Shown here: positions 12,102 through 24,144 of the stretch, piece after piece
Layout of the letters: the number at the start of each line of letters is the position of its first letter
How positions within the stretch are numbered: the first letter of the stretch is position 1
Origin: Cylicocyclus nassatus
Lineage: Eukaryota > Nematoda > Chromadorea > Rhabditida > Strongylidae
Length of the DNA stretch: 64,000 nucleotides
NCBI GenBank assembly: GCA_958299035.1
Contig: CATQJL010000316.1
Span: 50,507,516 to 50,571,515 of the forward strand
Direction: 5' to 3'
Translations under genes and position numbers: made by a program
The notes under the pieces: generated by a model
Database searches by the model: none
What the model was told of the DNA's origin: nothing
What the model saw: only the letters and a program-made list of their open reading frames with translations

Positions 12102-13297
12102 GCAGTGGGACCTTTGCTTCGCAGAGGCTCGCACTTTCTTACCATCTACATACTTTCCTCGTACTCCGTAATGATGGCTTTGAAACTCACTGCGAAATGC
12201 TGGCCAAAACAATGACTTTTAAACAACTACTCATTCCAAAAGCTCTTTCATGTACGATCGGTAGCTTTGAGGAAGATAACATTTGTGCTGAAGAATTTAT
12301 GTGGCTTGATTTGGTCACCAGTTGTATTATGGCGTGATGCTTACCAGAATGACAATGACCACCTTAAAGGCAGTGTCCCGGCAGATTCGGGTCCTGAGGG
12401 ATATACGTGTGGTGGGGTTCCTGGCCACCCCATCGACCTCCAGGCGCACTCCGGCTGGGTGATGTTCCCTCTGGGCCGAGAAAATGGCCCTTGAACCGGC
12501 GCGCGCAACCCCAAATGGCGCGCGCTTGGACGGGCTTCCCCGCCTGTTCGGCGCGGGACCCCACGAGCGCTCTCCCCCATGATGCATGCTATCCAAAGCA
12601 AGAATTACAGGCGGCAGGATCTTCGTTTGAGGACCTCCCCCAACTTTCCATTAAAAATCTCGTCCAAGCTGCTTTTCTGGAATTAGGAAAACGCCCCAAA
12701 ATCGGGCATTTCAGCCCGTTCATAGCTCAAATTCGGATTCTACGTGGCGAAAAGGCCTAAAACATGCAAAAAGGTGGAGGTGCAAAATCTGCCGGGACAC
12801 TGCCTTTAAGGGCACCGTCCACCCAAAATGGGGGTTCACGAGATTCGATGGCATACCAATGTGGGCCCCCACATAGGCCAACCCCCAAGTTTGCCCGCAA
12901 AAGATTACTTCCGGAGCGAGGAATACGCTCCAGAAGCTACGTAATCCAGAGCTGGTCACTCCACCCAGCTGGTCACTCCGCCCTTTGCAGGTTTGGGCGC
13001 TGTACACGCCGGCTATAGCAGCGCCCAAATAAATCTATAATCTTTTAAAATGTCTGATATAGTCCCATTTATGTAGGCTAGAAGCCACATGGATCCATTT
13101 GCACAATTTCCGGAGGCTCCGCTTATCGGATCAGCCGCTTCTGCAAGATGGAGCTGCATGCTGATAGGATGCCATGACTACAATTCCAGCTCGAGACTTC
13201 TCCTGGAACTCGCTCAAGGTATCTCGTCACAGACAAGCACATAAATATATACACATACAAATTCGCGTAATCATCCTTTTCCCGTTAATATAACTAA
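12102..13297 (-). mobile_element. Helitron family 2 copy D, degenerate and interrupted
   Basis: The 3' hairpin is recognisable at 12108-12133 ('cctttgcttcgcagaggctcgcac') but CTGG has decayed. Interior blocks ('gtaatgatggctttgaaactcac', 'ggaactcgctcaaggtatctcgtcacaga') match the other copies, and the far end lies at about 13290. It contains the TTAA element 12368-12805 and a single-ended GGCACCGTCCACCC element to about 13025. Confidence 0.55.
12368..12805. mobile_element. TTAA-flanked inverted-repeat element
   Basis: It is 438 bp, flanked by TTAA on both sides (12364-12367, 12806-12809), with ends AGGCAGTGTCCCGGCAGATT and its complement. A TTAA target is typical of piggyBac and some Kolobok-type elements. 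Overlapping open frames on both strands reflect GC richness; I do not consider them genes. Directly after it begins a related end, GGGCACCGTCCACCC, whose partner I could not find. Confidence 0.8.
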
Positions 13298-13364
13298 CCG
13301 TGCGCCACTTCTGCTTCGCAGTGGCTCGCATTAATTCTACAGTCTATATGCCTCACTTATATAA
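13298..13364 (-). mobile_element. Helitron family 2, 3'-end fragment
   Basis: The stretch 'accgtgcgccacttctgcttcgcagtggctcgc' is a variant of the family-2 3' hairpin in the same orientation as the other copies. It is cut after about 65 bp by the start of the large palindrome at 13365. Confidence 0.55.
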
Positions 13365-14089
13365 ACCCGATCTCAAAAGAACGCGACGGCTAGATTGATC
13401 CGCCCATATGTATGGCATGAACGTTTGTTTTAAATAGACGCCAGGCACAGAACAGCGCAAACGAGAGGTCACGACACGCACGGTGCGCTTTGCTGCTGCA
13501 ATAGATGTGTTGAAATACGCAAACGCGTGCCAAATGTGTTGAAATATGCGAGATGGTGGTCGTTACTAAGAATAGAAAAATAACAGAAGCAAAAAATAGA
13601 AGAATAGAAATCCCATTTCTGTATTCATTATGCTCTCGTTCGCTTCTCAAGCTCTTCTCATTCATTTCAGCTGAGCTAACTTTCCAACTACTTTTCATTT
13701 GTCTCAAACTTTGCAAAAAATCTCCGAAATCTCGCTTTTGGGAGCAATTGCTCCGCTTGAATTTGCTTTTTCTCTATAAAATGTGAGCGAGAGTGCGAGA
13801 ATGACATTGTAAAAGGAAACGGTATAGCGATGCTTGGAAAACTATTAGACTAATACCATCCACTTTCCTCCCAAATTTTGAAAAGGTCTTCGAAAATCTC
13901 GCTTTTGAGAGCAGTGGCTTTGCTTGAATTTGATTTTTCTCAACAAAATTTGAGCATAAGTGCGAGAATGACATTGTGAAAGGAAGCTGTAGCGATTCTA
14001 AAAGCAAAAGACGGGGTACTTTCGCCTCTTCTTTCTCTTATCTTCACTATGGAGCTACCTTCCATTTTGTCTTTGCTGGAGTGAGTGTA

Positions 14090-14565
14090 CAGATATGCGG
14101 ATGACATTAAGCTGTACGTCTATTATTAAGAAAAGGGTCATCATGCTATGCATGCTGCACTTTAATCATCCATTGAAAGATTGAGCTAGTTGGCAATGCG
14201 TAGTGGTCTTTCTCTGGATTCCAGCAAGTGCTCCTTTCTGCATTTTGGGAGAATAAGACCTTTCGATTATGAAGTGAATGATTCTGTTTCAACAGTGTGT
14301 TCATCGGTCAGGGCCTAGGTGTTTTGATTGATTCCCCAACTGAAATTTACTGAACACATTGATTGTGCCGTGCAAGGAGCGTACTCTTTGCTGTTTGCTA
14401 TTTTTCGCAGCATTCATACATGTGATGAAAACACTCTCATCAGATTGTATAAAGTCTGTGTGCTCCTTCATCTGAAGTATCTCTCCCAAGTATGGAACCC
14501 CTCATGTAGAAAGGAGACCCTAAAACTTGAAAAGATTCAGAGAGTGTTTACAAAAACGGTTAATG
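14090..14565 (+). pseudogene. CR1-type reverse transcriptase fragment (left arm)
   Basis: Conceptual translation runs from a 'YADDIKLY' reverse-transcriptase catalytic motif (about 14092) through 'DLGVLID', 'HIDCAVQ', 'ENTLIRLYKVCVLLHLKY' and 'QVWNPSCRKE', the order expected for the palm-to-thumb part of CR1/jockey-like LINE polymerases. The second part (14328-14565) is one open frame; the first has stops. It is truncated at both ends and cannot be active. A mirrored copy lies at 15101-15720. Confidence 0.75.
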
Positions 14566-14569
14566 GTAA

Positions 14570-14771
14570 GGCCCCGGTCAGACTTCACGCGACTTAATCG
14601 TCGCGACCAAATCGCCAAGATTTCCATTCATTTTCATTTCACATTCAAAAATTTCGGTCTGGAAAAGTATCACAACCGAATGCAAGTTGATCTGCATGGA
14701 ATGATGTTGTAACAGTTGTCTCCTCGCGATTCAGTCGCGACGATCAAATCGCGTGAAGTCTGCCCGGGGCC
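14570..14771. mobile_element. PIF/Harbinger-like MITE inside the left palindrome arm
   Basis: It is 202 bp with ends GGCCCCGGTCAGACTTCACG and its near-complement, flanked by TAA on both sides (14567-14569, 14772-14774). The GGCC start and TWA duplication are typical of PIF/Harbinger MITEs. The right arm lacks it, so insertion followed formation of the palindrome. Confidence 0.85.
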
Positions 14772-15100
14772 TAAGGAGTTGCAAAATCCAACTGATATGC
14801 TGTCCTTATTGTGCAAAACCTAAATCAGACTTAAAGCGAATAAAAAAGTATCAACAGAGGTACGGCCTACAATGCAAAATACTAGGGACATCAATATTTA
14901 GCAAACTTCTTCTGGAAGCCCAACTATTTTTGGAAGTTAATAGTTTGGGAGGTAATTGATTGAGCCAGCGTGCACAGCGATAGAATAATGAGTTGAAATG
15001 ACCGGAATAAAAGCTCTTTTGCAACCTAGGACAATGTAGGTTAAAGCCGCTAAGCCTATAACTAGCAGGTCTAAAGATCCAAAACCTGCTAGCTCTCCAA

Positions 15101-15720
15101 TCAACCTCTTTTTCGCAGTATACGAAAACAAAAAACTAATTCAGCCATTATCCTCCCATTCATTAGCGATTTCAATCCGAGCATTCTAAGGCGTTCCACA
15201 TATAATGGGATGTCTTCTCTGGATCTACTTCGCAGTTTGCGATAGAGGACCATTTTTGTAAACACTTTCTGAATCTTTACAAATTTTAGTTTCTCCTTTC
15301 TACATGAGAGGTTCCATACTTGGGAGCAATACTTCAGATGAAGGAGCACACAGACTTTATACAGTCTGATGAGAGTGTTTTCATCACATGTATGAATGTT
15401 GCGAAAAATAGCGAACAGCGAAGAGTACGCTCTTTGCACGGCACAATCAATGTGTTCAGTAAATTTCATTTGAGGAATCAATCAAAACACCTAGGTCCCT
15501 GACCGATGAACACACTGTTGAAACGGAATCATTCACTTCATAATCGAAAGGTCTTATTCTCCCGAAATGCAGAAAGGAGCATTTGCTGGGATTCAGAGAA
15601 AGACCACTACGCATTGCCAACTAGCTCAATCTTTCAATGGATGATTAAAGTGCAGCATGCATAGCATGATGACCCTTTTCTTAATAATAAACGTACAGCT
15701 TAATGTCATCCGCATATCTG
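15101..15720 (-). pseudogene. CR1-type reverse transcriptase fragment (right arm)
   Basis: This is the mirror copy of 14090-14565 and extends further: after 'KIQKVFTKMV' it continues 'LYRKLRSRSREDIPLYVERL' and 'LGLKSLMNGRIMAELVFCFR', the usual CR1 C-terminal end. The 126-codon frame 15101-15481 is intact; the 'YADD' portion upstream (to about 15720) contains stops. Because this copy reaches further than the left one, it may be the source of the arm. Confidence 0.75.
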
Positions 15721-16484
15721 TACACTCACTCCAGCAAAGACAAAATGGAAGGTAGCTCCATAGTGAAGATAAGAGAAAGAATAGGCGAAAGTACCCCGTG
15801 TTTTGCTTTTGGAATCGCTACAGCTTCCTTTCACAATGTCATTCTCGCACTCATGCTCACATTCTGTTGAGAAAAATCGAATTCAAGCAAAGCCAGTGCT
15901 CTCAAAAGCGAGATTTTTGGAGACTTTCTCAAAATTTGGGCGGAAAGTGGATGGTATTAGTCTAATAAATTTTTGCCCCAAGCATCGCTATGCCGTTTCC
16001 TTTCACAATGTCATTCTCGCACTCGCGCTCACATTGTATAGAGAAAAAGATTCAAGCGGAGCAATTGCTCCCAAAAGCGAGATTTCGGAGATTTTTTGCA
16101 AAGTTTAAGACAAATGAAAAGTAGTTGGAAAGTTAGCTCAGCTGAAATGAATGAGAAGAGCTTGAGAAGCGAACGAGAGCATAATGAATACAGAGATGGG
16201 ATTTCTATTCTTCTATTTTTTGCTTCTGTTATTTTCTTCTATTTTTAGTAACGATCACCATCTCGCATATTTCAACACACTTGGCACGGTTTGCGTATTT
16301 CAACACATCTATTGCAGCAGCAAAGCGCACCGTGCGTGTTGTGACCTCTCGTTTGGGCGCTGTTCTGTGCCGTCTATCTAAAACAAATGTTCATGCCATA
16401 CATATGGGCAAACCAATCTAGCCGTCGCGTTTTTTTGAGATCGGGTGTTATACTTACTTACTTAGACACTTAGATGGCCCGGCT

Positions 16485-18140
16485 TCACGTGACGTGCAGG
16501 CCCCAGCTCAGAAGTTTCCATTTCTCCTTGTCCCTCGCTTCAGACATCCACGACCTTCTTGGCTGACGTCGGTGGCTGCGTCCACGAGTTCCAGGCGCAA
16601 AAATCGTATTCAGCTGATTTCTCAGCTGGTCCATCCGTTCAACGAACACGTCTGCCCATCTCGTTGGAGATCTTCTTCGGGGACGTTTTGCTTCGCGAGG
16701 AATCCACTCCGATGTTCTTAGTGTCCATCTGTCGTCTGTTCTTCCCATGATGTGACCGGCCCATCGGTGCTTCGCTTTCGCAACGTATTCCGCTGGGTCA
16801 CGAAGACGGGACATTCTTCTCATATCCGTACTGCGAAATCCGGCTAGATGTTGCTTGTGTCGGGTCATCTTCAGAAGACTGCGCTCGAGCGCTCTGTGGG
16901 TGGTCCGTGAGGCTTACGACGTGGCTACTGTGTCAGCCCAAGTCTCAGCTGCGTAACAGAGCGCCAGGAGAACGGTTGAGTCGAACAGGTGGGCACGAAG
17001 CTCCGGGTCCGTCAGTTGGTCGGTGGCTTCTTTCAGAGGCCCGAAGGCGGCCCAGGCTGCCCTTCTTCTCCTGTTAAGTTCTTCCCTCAAATTGTTCTCC
17101 ATATTCATCAAACGTCCGAGATACACGTAAGAAGACGTCTCCATAATAGGGGTGCCTTCCAGTTCCATTTATGCATCTTCGCAAAGGGCGTTCTTCATGA
17201 ACTGAGTCTTCTTCCGATTTATTCGCAATCCGATCTTCTTCCCTACTTCGTTTAGTTCCTTCAGCATCGTCTCTGCTTCGGTGATATTGCTCGAGAAGAG
17301 AACGATGTCGTCCGCAAAACGAAGGTTAGACAGGAATCTCCTATCAACTCGTGTGCCTCTCTCGTCCCAGCCCAGAGACTTCATCACTCACTGCAAGGCC
17401 GCGGTGAACAGCTTCGGTGAAATAGTGTCGCCTTGTCGGACCCCCTTCCCGATCGGAATGGTCAGGGGGCGATGGAACAGCTGCATCGTTGTTGTACAGT
17501 CCTTGTAGCAGTCGGCTAGTGTCCTCACGTAGGCTGGGTCCACTCCTTGATCGATTAGCGCTGACAGGATGGCATTGGTTTCGACGCTGTCGAAGGCTTT
17601 CTCGTAGTCGACGAAGATTAGGACGAGAGGCAGTCGGTACTCCCGGCAGACTTCTATGACTCTCGAAACCGTCTGGATGTGGTCCATGCACCTGAATCCC
17701 TTGTGGGATCCAGCTTCTTCTTGGGGTTGGGCTTTATCCAGTGTCTTAGATATGCGTGCGAGGATAATCTTCGTGAAAAGCTTGTACAGCACACTCAGCA
17801 GGTATATTGGACGGTAGTTCCGAAGATCCTCCCGTTCACCCTTCTTGAAAAGAAGGACGGTTCGTGATGTTCTTCACTCGTCGGGAATCCTCTCCTTCTG
17901 AAGGCAAGATGTCAGGTGCGACGCGAGAGTCTTGTGTAGACATTGTCCTCCGGCTCGCAGAAATTCGACGGAAAGATGGTCCGATCCTGGAGCTGTGGAC
18001 GTGTTCGTGGTCTGAATCGTCGTGCGCACTTCAGCAGGTAGAATTCGTGGTGGTACTTCTCCAGTGGGAACAACGGGCATCGGCACGGGTGTTGATGAGC
18101 GGAAGAGGTTGGTGTAGAAGTTCTTCGCAACAGATTCCAT
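16485..18140 (-). pseudogene. RTE reverse transcriptase and C-terminal domain, four in-frame stops
   Basis: One continuous reading frame covers 18140 to 16485. Landmarks in order: 'STAPGSDHLSVEFL' (18030 region), 'KGEREDLRNYRPI', 'FVDYEKAFDS' (first catalytic Asp), 'IGKGVRQGDTISPKLF', 'FADDIVLFSS' (catalytic Asp pair), 'SSYVYLGRLM', and the RTE C-terminal block 'RWAGHIMGRTDDRW' with 'RPRRRSPTRWADVF'. The frame is broken only by point stops at 17874-17876 (a likely former Trp), 17388-17390, 17169-17171 and 16914-16916; no frameshift is needed. This indicates a dead but fairly young copy. Confidence 0.85.
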
Positions 18141-18699
18141 CTTGTATCGAGAAGAAGTCGGAGTTCCGTCTTCGTTTAATAGTGCAGCCAGTGTACGTGA
18201 TATTCACATAGGTCCCTTCGGCACTTCTTGAGACTTCGTCTTCCTTCGGCTGCTTCCAGTATCTTGGCTTGCCTGTACTTTCTGAGATCCTCCTACAAGG
18301 CTGTTCTGCAACTGGCGTTGGCTATCAGTCGCTCGAGATGAGTTGCATTCGGATCCTGCCTCAGAAATCTTCTTCTTTCGAGCAGTTCCTTGGTGGTCTT
18401 CGAAATGCGCTCCAAGTTCTTCTCAGAAGTCACTGAGGCACACTCTCCGAAACCTCTCAATCCTTTTAGAAGCCGGTCGTAGTCGTACGTTGGGTCCTTC
18501 TCGATGGGCCAGTCACAACTTGATATGACTCTTCCAGCCTGTTACTGTCATAAACGACATTCTTCCTTCTTGCAGTACTGTGACTTTCAGACTTTCTTTT
18601 CCAGCCTGCGACTGAGTTGTATCTTCGCTCGAAGGAGGCGGTGATCGAAGCCACTGCAGAATGATGGAACTACCGAGACATCGAGTAAGCTCCACCTTC

Positions 18700-19340
18700 A
18701 TTGGTGAGAATGTGGTCGATCTCAGCGTGAGTCGTTCCGTTAGGCGATTCTCAAGTCCACCGACGATGTTCTTTCTTCATCCCATGGAAAAGTCGTGCGG
18801 CGGAGAGAAGCCCAACGAGACGGTTGCCGTTTTCGTTTCGAAGCCCATATCCAAACTTCCTAATCCTGTATTCCTCTTCTAGTGGCATCCCGATCTTCGC
18901 GTTGAAATCGCCCACAAAGAACTTGTAGAAGGACTTCTCGTTGCGGACGACTTGCTCCATGTCTTCGTAGAAAGCATCTAATTTTGATTCATCAGCTGCT
19001 GATGTTGGTGAGTAGCAGTTGATGATGCTGATGGTCTTCTGACGTGGAGGTCGTAGTCGTAGGATGGCCAGTCGAGGTGACAGGATCTCATGCGAATCGA
19101 CAAGATGGACGATAGATGGGTGGACGACAAAGCCAACGCCTCCAACGTTTCGTGATGAAACCTATTCACCACGAATGATGAGGGTCCCATCACTCATCTG
19201 TCGCACGTCCTTCTTCCTGGACTTCGTTTCCTGCAGAGCGATGATGTGGTACTTGATGTGCTCTGCAGCGTCGAGAAGAGCGTAAAGGTCGGCTTTTGTG
19301 GAGACTGTCCTGGCGTTGTAGGTGCAGAGCATGAGGCAGT
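18700..19340 (-). pseudogene. RTE endonuclease domain, degraded
   Basis: Fragments in order on the minus strand are 'CTYNARTVSTKADLYALL', 'HIIALQETKSRKKDVRQ', '[17 protein letters not shown]', '[20 protein letters not shown]' and '[11 protein letters not shown]'. They match the apurinic/apyrimidinic-type endonuclease of RTE elements, with the ALQET and GDFNAKIG active-site motifs. The domain is in a different frame from the polymerase, so a frameshift lies between about 18700 and 18200. Confidence 0.75.
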
Positions 19341-19780
19341 CTTCATGGCGTGTCGTCCGGGCAGACGTGTCGTTTTTGTCCGATCCGAAAGGCGCCCTAA
19401 GGACCCTGACATCGTTCTTGCTACCACCCGGCGCTGTAGGCGGGATCCGATGTACAGGGTTTTTTCTATATCTTATTGCTGTCTGAGTAATAAGATTTGT
19501 TCCACTACAAGAGCAGACTTACTAGGCTAACTCTTGATTTCCACGGGGCGATCGCTGACCCCGGGCTTGGAGCGGGGAAAACCGCCTAGCGACCAGAAGA
19601 AGCCAGACGGCGGGGGATCTGGCGTGGCCGGTTCTTAGCTAAGCATCCGGCCGAGACCGGAAACGTCGAACTTCCTCAAAGCTTGGGAGACCCTGCCAGA
19701 GTGTACACTCGGCTGTGCATCGCAGTTCGACATCAGTGCCCACGCCACGATGAGGCGACCGACCATTGTGGGGGGATATT

Positions 19781-21140
19781 ATAGGAGAAGATAATGCGTT
19801 TCCAATCTGAAACAGGCAATAATGCATGAAAACTAAATTGAATCAATATGCCATAAGCTTGCACATACAAGTCCAGCAAACATTGTAATATTGAACAAAC
19901 TCTCGAAAAGCGTCGAGGACTTTAGGGCTTCACTGTGTCAGCGGGTTGGAGCCGTGGATTCGACAAGTTGGACACTTACTAGTTCATGCCAGAGTAGACC
20001 CTCTAAGTACTGCGCAGCCCATATTCCCCCTCCCCCCCCCCCTCCCCAACCCTCACTTCAATCTGCAGCTGCTTCATCCACCGTTCCACCACGAAATCTA
20101 TCGCTCCAGCCAGTGGGCTTTGGCCTAGCAACACTAAAATGCGAAAGGAACAATTATGTCGAGCCGTTGCCTTTAAGCAAGAATTCTCTCCATCTGTGCC
20201 GACACTTTGTCGGCACTTCTTGACAGCCACATCATAACGCCTGCCTGAGCACCATAAAGATCATACCGTAGGCATGACCTGCTGGCCATGAGTATATTAT
20301 CGCCCAGATCACTGTGATATTACTTCGCAGCCTTCAATCCACAGCATTCTACCACCGCGGCCCCTAATGTAGGCAAGTCGTCTGACTCACTGAAGCATAA
20401 GCTTTTGCGTTCACACACACCAGGACTCGCCGTACTGCAATTCATGCACTATTCTGCTTCCGGATATTAGAGCCCTAGTTACCCACTACACTATTTCAAA
20501 GCGAAATAACAACCCCCATTTTGGTTCCATTCTCGAGAACGGACTATCTGTATACCTACCCATCTCCATAGCGTGCATTTGACTCAAGCAAGTTGATGGC
20601 CTGCACATATCATGTTGTAGCATAAGTTCCGCCCGTTTTAACTTTCAATCGCAATAAATCTGGAATTTCTTCAGTCTGGATGTTTCGAGGGGCCTTTTGA
20701 TAGAGAGCCAAGCAAGCTCTACAAAATGACGTTCTTGCTTCTGCACAGGTAAAAATTCATCTCTAATTAGAAGCCAAAATCCAAAAAAATCCAACCGCCT
20801 GGAAAATAAACAAAATATCGTAACTTCTTTCGAAAAAATCCTAGAAAATTCCTAGCTGCACACAGATACACTATCCACATCAGACATGTACTTTGTTGTA
20901 TTTCTTCTTTGGATGGAACAAGAAAACGAAAATTTCAATGTTTTCGCGCCAAAGTGATCTCTGCTGTCCCCACATTAGTGGTTGTGTACTACAAACTACT
21001 ATAAGTACAGACGAATTTTCAGCGCTCTACAGGCTTTAGTTCTCGAGAAACATTGAATGTAGCTTTATTCAGTCGGGTGTGCCATGTTAAAACAAATATT
21101 GGCACAACTTGACATTTTGAATGTGAATGCTGCTCGGCGA
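19781..21140. other. Unassigned stretch
   Basis: It contains a C-rich tract ('ccccctccccccccccctcccc', about 20029-20046), and near 20706-20722 the phrase 'agccaagcaagctctac' also found at the ends of the 40353 and 41307 palindromes. The open frame 19891-20223 has a Pro run from that tract and no recognised domain. Confidence 0.4.
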
Positions 21141-21637
21141 TTAAAGGCAGCGTCCAGGCAGATTCTCGACTTCTATATTTTTATGTTATCCAGGCCTTTC
21201 CATGGCGCTGATTCCGAATATGGAACTCAAAAAGCGTGAATTTCTCAGAAACTGCCTTTTGGGGCTATTTTGGAGGACCGGCCCGCCGCCCGTCACCGTC
21301 GGCTCAGTACGCGTCGCGGCTCAAAGGCGACGCGTGCACTCGTATGCTTGTTTCATTAAGAACATGAGAATTTTGCGCAACTGTTATAAGCTACCAAACG
21401 GAAAGTGTTTTTTAAACGTTATTTCTGTGCGTAGATTTCGTTATGGCTCCGTTGGGCGGAATTGTTGGCCAAACAAGTCGATCACTTTGCCTCGTGTGCT
21501 TTTGTATCACATATTAGACGCCAAACAATTGCTTCTACCACAACTATGGGTCAAACTCAAAATATGAGCAGGCAGTAAGGAGAGACCTATGCAGTGAAGA
21601 CAGGCATGAGTCTACGCAGACGAAAATTTTCCGGCGT

Positions 21638-22266
21638 TATTCCACATTAGTTGACCCAAAAACGAAAGTCGTGAATTACGCTAAAACTTCGTCTAGGAAG
21701 GTTATTTGGTACGCTGAACACGAATATGATGTTTATTTCGTGCAACAGCGCCATCCGGTGGAGTTACGGTAGGATTACGGTAGGGAATCACGGATTTGCC
21801 GAAAACTTGGCCCAGAGGGGATATTCAGACCGCTGATGCTGAATATCACATTGGTTTTGTACCGTAACGTCATTTTCTCGGGTTACGGTGGGTGTATGGT
21901 AGGGGGTCAAAATCTCAAAATCTGCTCTAACTTCGCACAGAGGGGTTATTCGACATGCTGAACCCGTTTCAGGCAGAACTATACTTTACACTTGTCACCG
22001 TGTACCTACCGTAACCCGAGAAAATGATAATACAGCTCAAAGACAATGTGATATTTGGCATCAGCGGACCGAATAACCCCTATGGGCCAAGTTTCGGGTA
22101 AATCCGTGATTTTGACCCCTTACCGCACTCCTATCGTAACTCCACCGGATGGTGCTGGCGCAGGAAATAAACATCACATTCGCGTTCGGCATGCCAAACA
22201 ACCCCCCTAGACGAAGTTTTAGCGAAATTCACGGTTTTCATTTTTTGGGTCAACTTATGTGGAATA
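21638..22266. mobile_element. 629-bp palindromic MITE
   Basis: Arms of about 270 bp start 'ttattccacattagttgaccc' and end with its near-complement; the centre is near 21920-21990. Shared blocks include 'ccgtaacccgagaaaatga' and 'actccaccggatgg'. A diverged relative of one arm is at about 23165-23250. No frame of note. Confidence 0.75.
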
Positions 22267-22310
22267 GTACCAATTTTCCTCCATTTTTGATTGTCCGCTT
22301 CTTATTATAA

Positions 22311-22419
22311 GGCTGCGTTCATACTGATCCCGAAGTTCGGGAACAGTTCCAGCACAGCGCTCAAAGTTAGCGTTGTGCTGAGACTGTTCCCGGATTACGA
22401 AATCAGTATGAACGCAGCC
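22311..22419. mobile_element. 109-bp PIF/Harbinger-like MITE
   Basis: The ends GGCTGCGTTCATACTGAT are the same as those of the 6146-7256 element. Flanks are TAA (left) and TTA (right), so the 3-bp duplication is not exact. This is a minimal deletion derivative of that family. Confidence 0.75.
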
Positions 22420-24036
22420 TTAGAGTGGATAGAACATGTATAAAAATATTGCAATCTGTTGTTGAGATCACGACCTTTTTTGCGCAGTCCGGATTGGACT
22501 CACTCTGCACACCAAGAAGACAAGGCCTTATGGTGGACAGGTTGGACAGATAGGATGTCAGTATGGTATGCAAATGTAGAGCAGTGGCTCTGTCCACTCA
22601 CATGCTTGTCCAGTCACGAGAAATATGGCCTAAGCGGGATTCCAAATTTGTCAGTAAGTTCATCAGCTTCATCCGTGGCAGAGTTCTGGCAGTAATACCA
22701 ATCCAAAACTATGGTTTACATGTCGCTAAATGTGGTTTTGAGGCGATACCTTCCTATCAAACGAGAGTATCGCATTCACTAAGTAACAGTAATCTCACTA
22801 AATCCGCTACGAGAAATTTTCGCAACGGACATCGCAACAAGGATGAACATCTACGACTTGTAGGCTTCACAATTCACGCTCATTGTCTGAAGATGACTAG
22901 TAAAGCGATTTGGAAATATAGAGTTGCTGTGCTGTTTAGTCTGTTTTCCCTGGTAGGATCACGTGTTGTGTAGCCTCTTTTCCCGCACTAGTCTTGAACG
23001 GATAGTGGGGTTTTATATAGCAATGTGCAAGCATTCCACATCCATGAGATTGGCGCTATTCTAACATCCCCTCCTCAAATTTCAAAGCTGTGATTTTTGC
23101 TGGAACACAAAAGATGGGCATTCTCCCGCACGTTATTTACGATTTTCCGACAACTCACTTTTTTCTTGCATTGTGTGTCGGGGTCAAAACCACAGACTTG
23201 GCTTTGATTGGTCTAAGAGGGTTATCTGGTATGCTAAACACAAACAGCATGCTTATCTTTGCATAACCAGGCTTCTTCGTAGAGTTCTGGAAGGTGTACG
23301 GATTTGCCGTGGACCTCGTCCTTTTCGGGCAGATGTGCCTATGCTAGCTGATTACAAAGTGATGAACAGTGGTGATGGGTACTGGCATGGTGCTAACTCT
23401 TTCTGCATATTTGCAACGCCAACCAAAAACGCGCTTCAATGATCAGTTTCAATGCGACGCGGACTGCGGCGCGTACTGAGCCGACGGTGACGAGCGGCGG
23501 GCCGGTCCTCGCTATTTTGGGGAAACCCGGACGAGTGCTTTTGATGTTATCGTCGAAAGCAAGTATTAACAGGTAAATGCTGTAAATTCAACTGTGTTGA
23601 TCATGTGAAAACACGTCAAGGCTGAGGAGATTTCGTTCATAAGGGGTTGGCCGTCCGAACGCCCGTAAAAGGGCTCGGACCTGGGAGGAGTTGCAGGTGC
23701 GCTCCAACGCCATTCCGATTAAAGCACCGTTTTTTCAGCTGGAGCGCACTATCTCCAAACACTTCGCGTTTGATAAACTTTCCAAAGAGATGGAAGACTG
23801 GGGGGAGAGGGACCACATGCAAAATAATAGCACATTCTGCTTGCATGTACTTTTCCTCTTCTCAAGCTGTCAGGACACATGATCATACCCTTCGGCGTTC
23901 ATGCTTAACTCAACAATACTTTTGCTTTGTGTTCATCTATATGTGACCTTTGTTTTGGTTCTTATTTTACCATACTCAGTAGAGTTGTGGAACAACACAG
24001 CTTTCGGTCCATCAACGAAAAAAAAGCTACGCTATA
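22420..24036. other. Interior of composite, no supported gene
   Basis: It holds inner inverted repeats of the composite (about 23457-23512 and 23650-23772). The 136-codon frame 22563-22973 and the 89-codon frame 23173-23442 are open but match nothing I recognise; the second overlaps a diverged MITE arm. Confidence 0.4.
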
Positions 24037-24144
24037 GGCTGGGTACATACTAATCCGTAAGTTCCGGAACATCTCAGCACAGCGCTCGAATTGTGCGTTG
24101 TGCTGGAGCTGTTTCGGAATTTGCGGATCAGTATGAACCCATCC
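24037..24144. mobile_element. 108-bp PIF/Harbinger-like MITE, diverged
   Basis: The ends GGCTGGGTACATACTAATCC and its near-complement are flanked by ATA on both sides (24034-24036, 24145-24147). It belongs to the 'GGCTG..TTCATACTRAT' family of the elements at 6146 and 22311. Confidence 0.75.

Larger units (their letters stand above)
13365..16446. repeat. 3.1-kb palindrome with LINE fragments in both arms
   Basis: The left arm (13365 to about 14565) and right arm (about 15245-16446) are inverted copies at roughly 90 percent or better by eye, starting ACCCGATCTCAAAA and ending with its complement. Each arm has a tandemly duplicated ~160-bp block ('gaaatctcgcttttg...', about 13727-13990 and its mirror) and a piece of CR1 reverse transcriptase. 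The centre (about 14772-15100) is unpaired. One PIF-like element sits only in the left arm. The right outer border abuts the RTE tail. Confidence 0.85.
16450..19780 (-). mobile_element. RTE-clade non-LTR retrotransposon, nearly full length, inactive
   Basis: Read on the minus strand: a GC-rich 5' region (about 19780-19400), an apurinic-type endonuclease (about 19340-18700), a reverse transcriptase (18140-16900), a C-terminal domain ending at 16485, and a short 3' tail of TAAG repeats at about 16452-16467. Small tetranucleotide tails and the endonuclease-polymerase order are RTE hallmarks. The 5' boundary is approximate. It sits immediately beside the 13365-16446 palindrome. Confidence 0.85.

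Noticed and set aside
12327..13028. Overlapping GC-rich frames on both strands
   Set aside because: They span a TTAA element and its neighbour; open frames in both strands result from few AT-rich stop codons.
19891..20223. 110-codon frame with a proline run
   Set aside because: The proline run is a C-rich simple tract, and the opposite strand is also open; no domain.
22563..22973. 136-codon open frame
   Set aside because: No recognisable motif, no splice context, located in the interior of a transposon-like composite; treated as chance until homology is shown.
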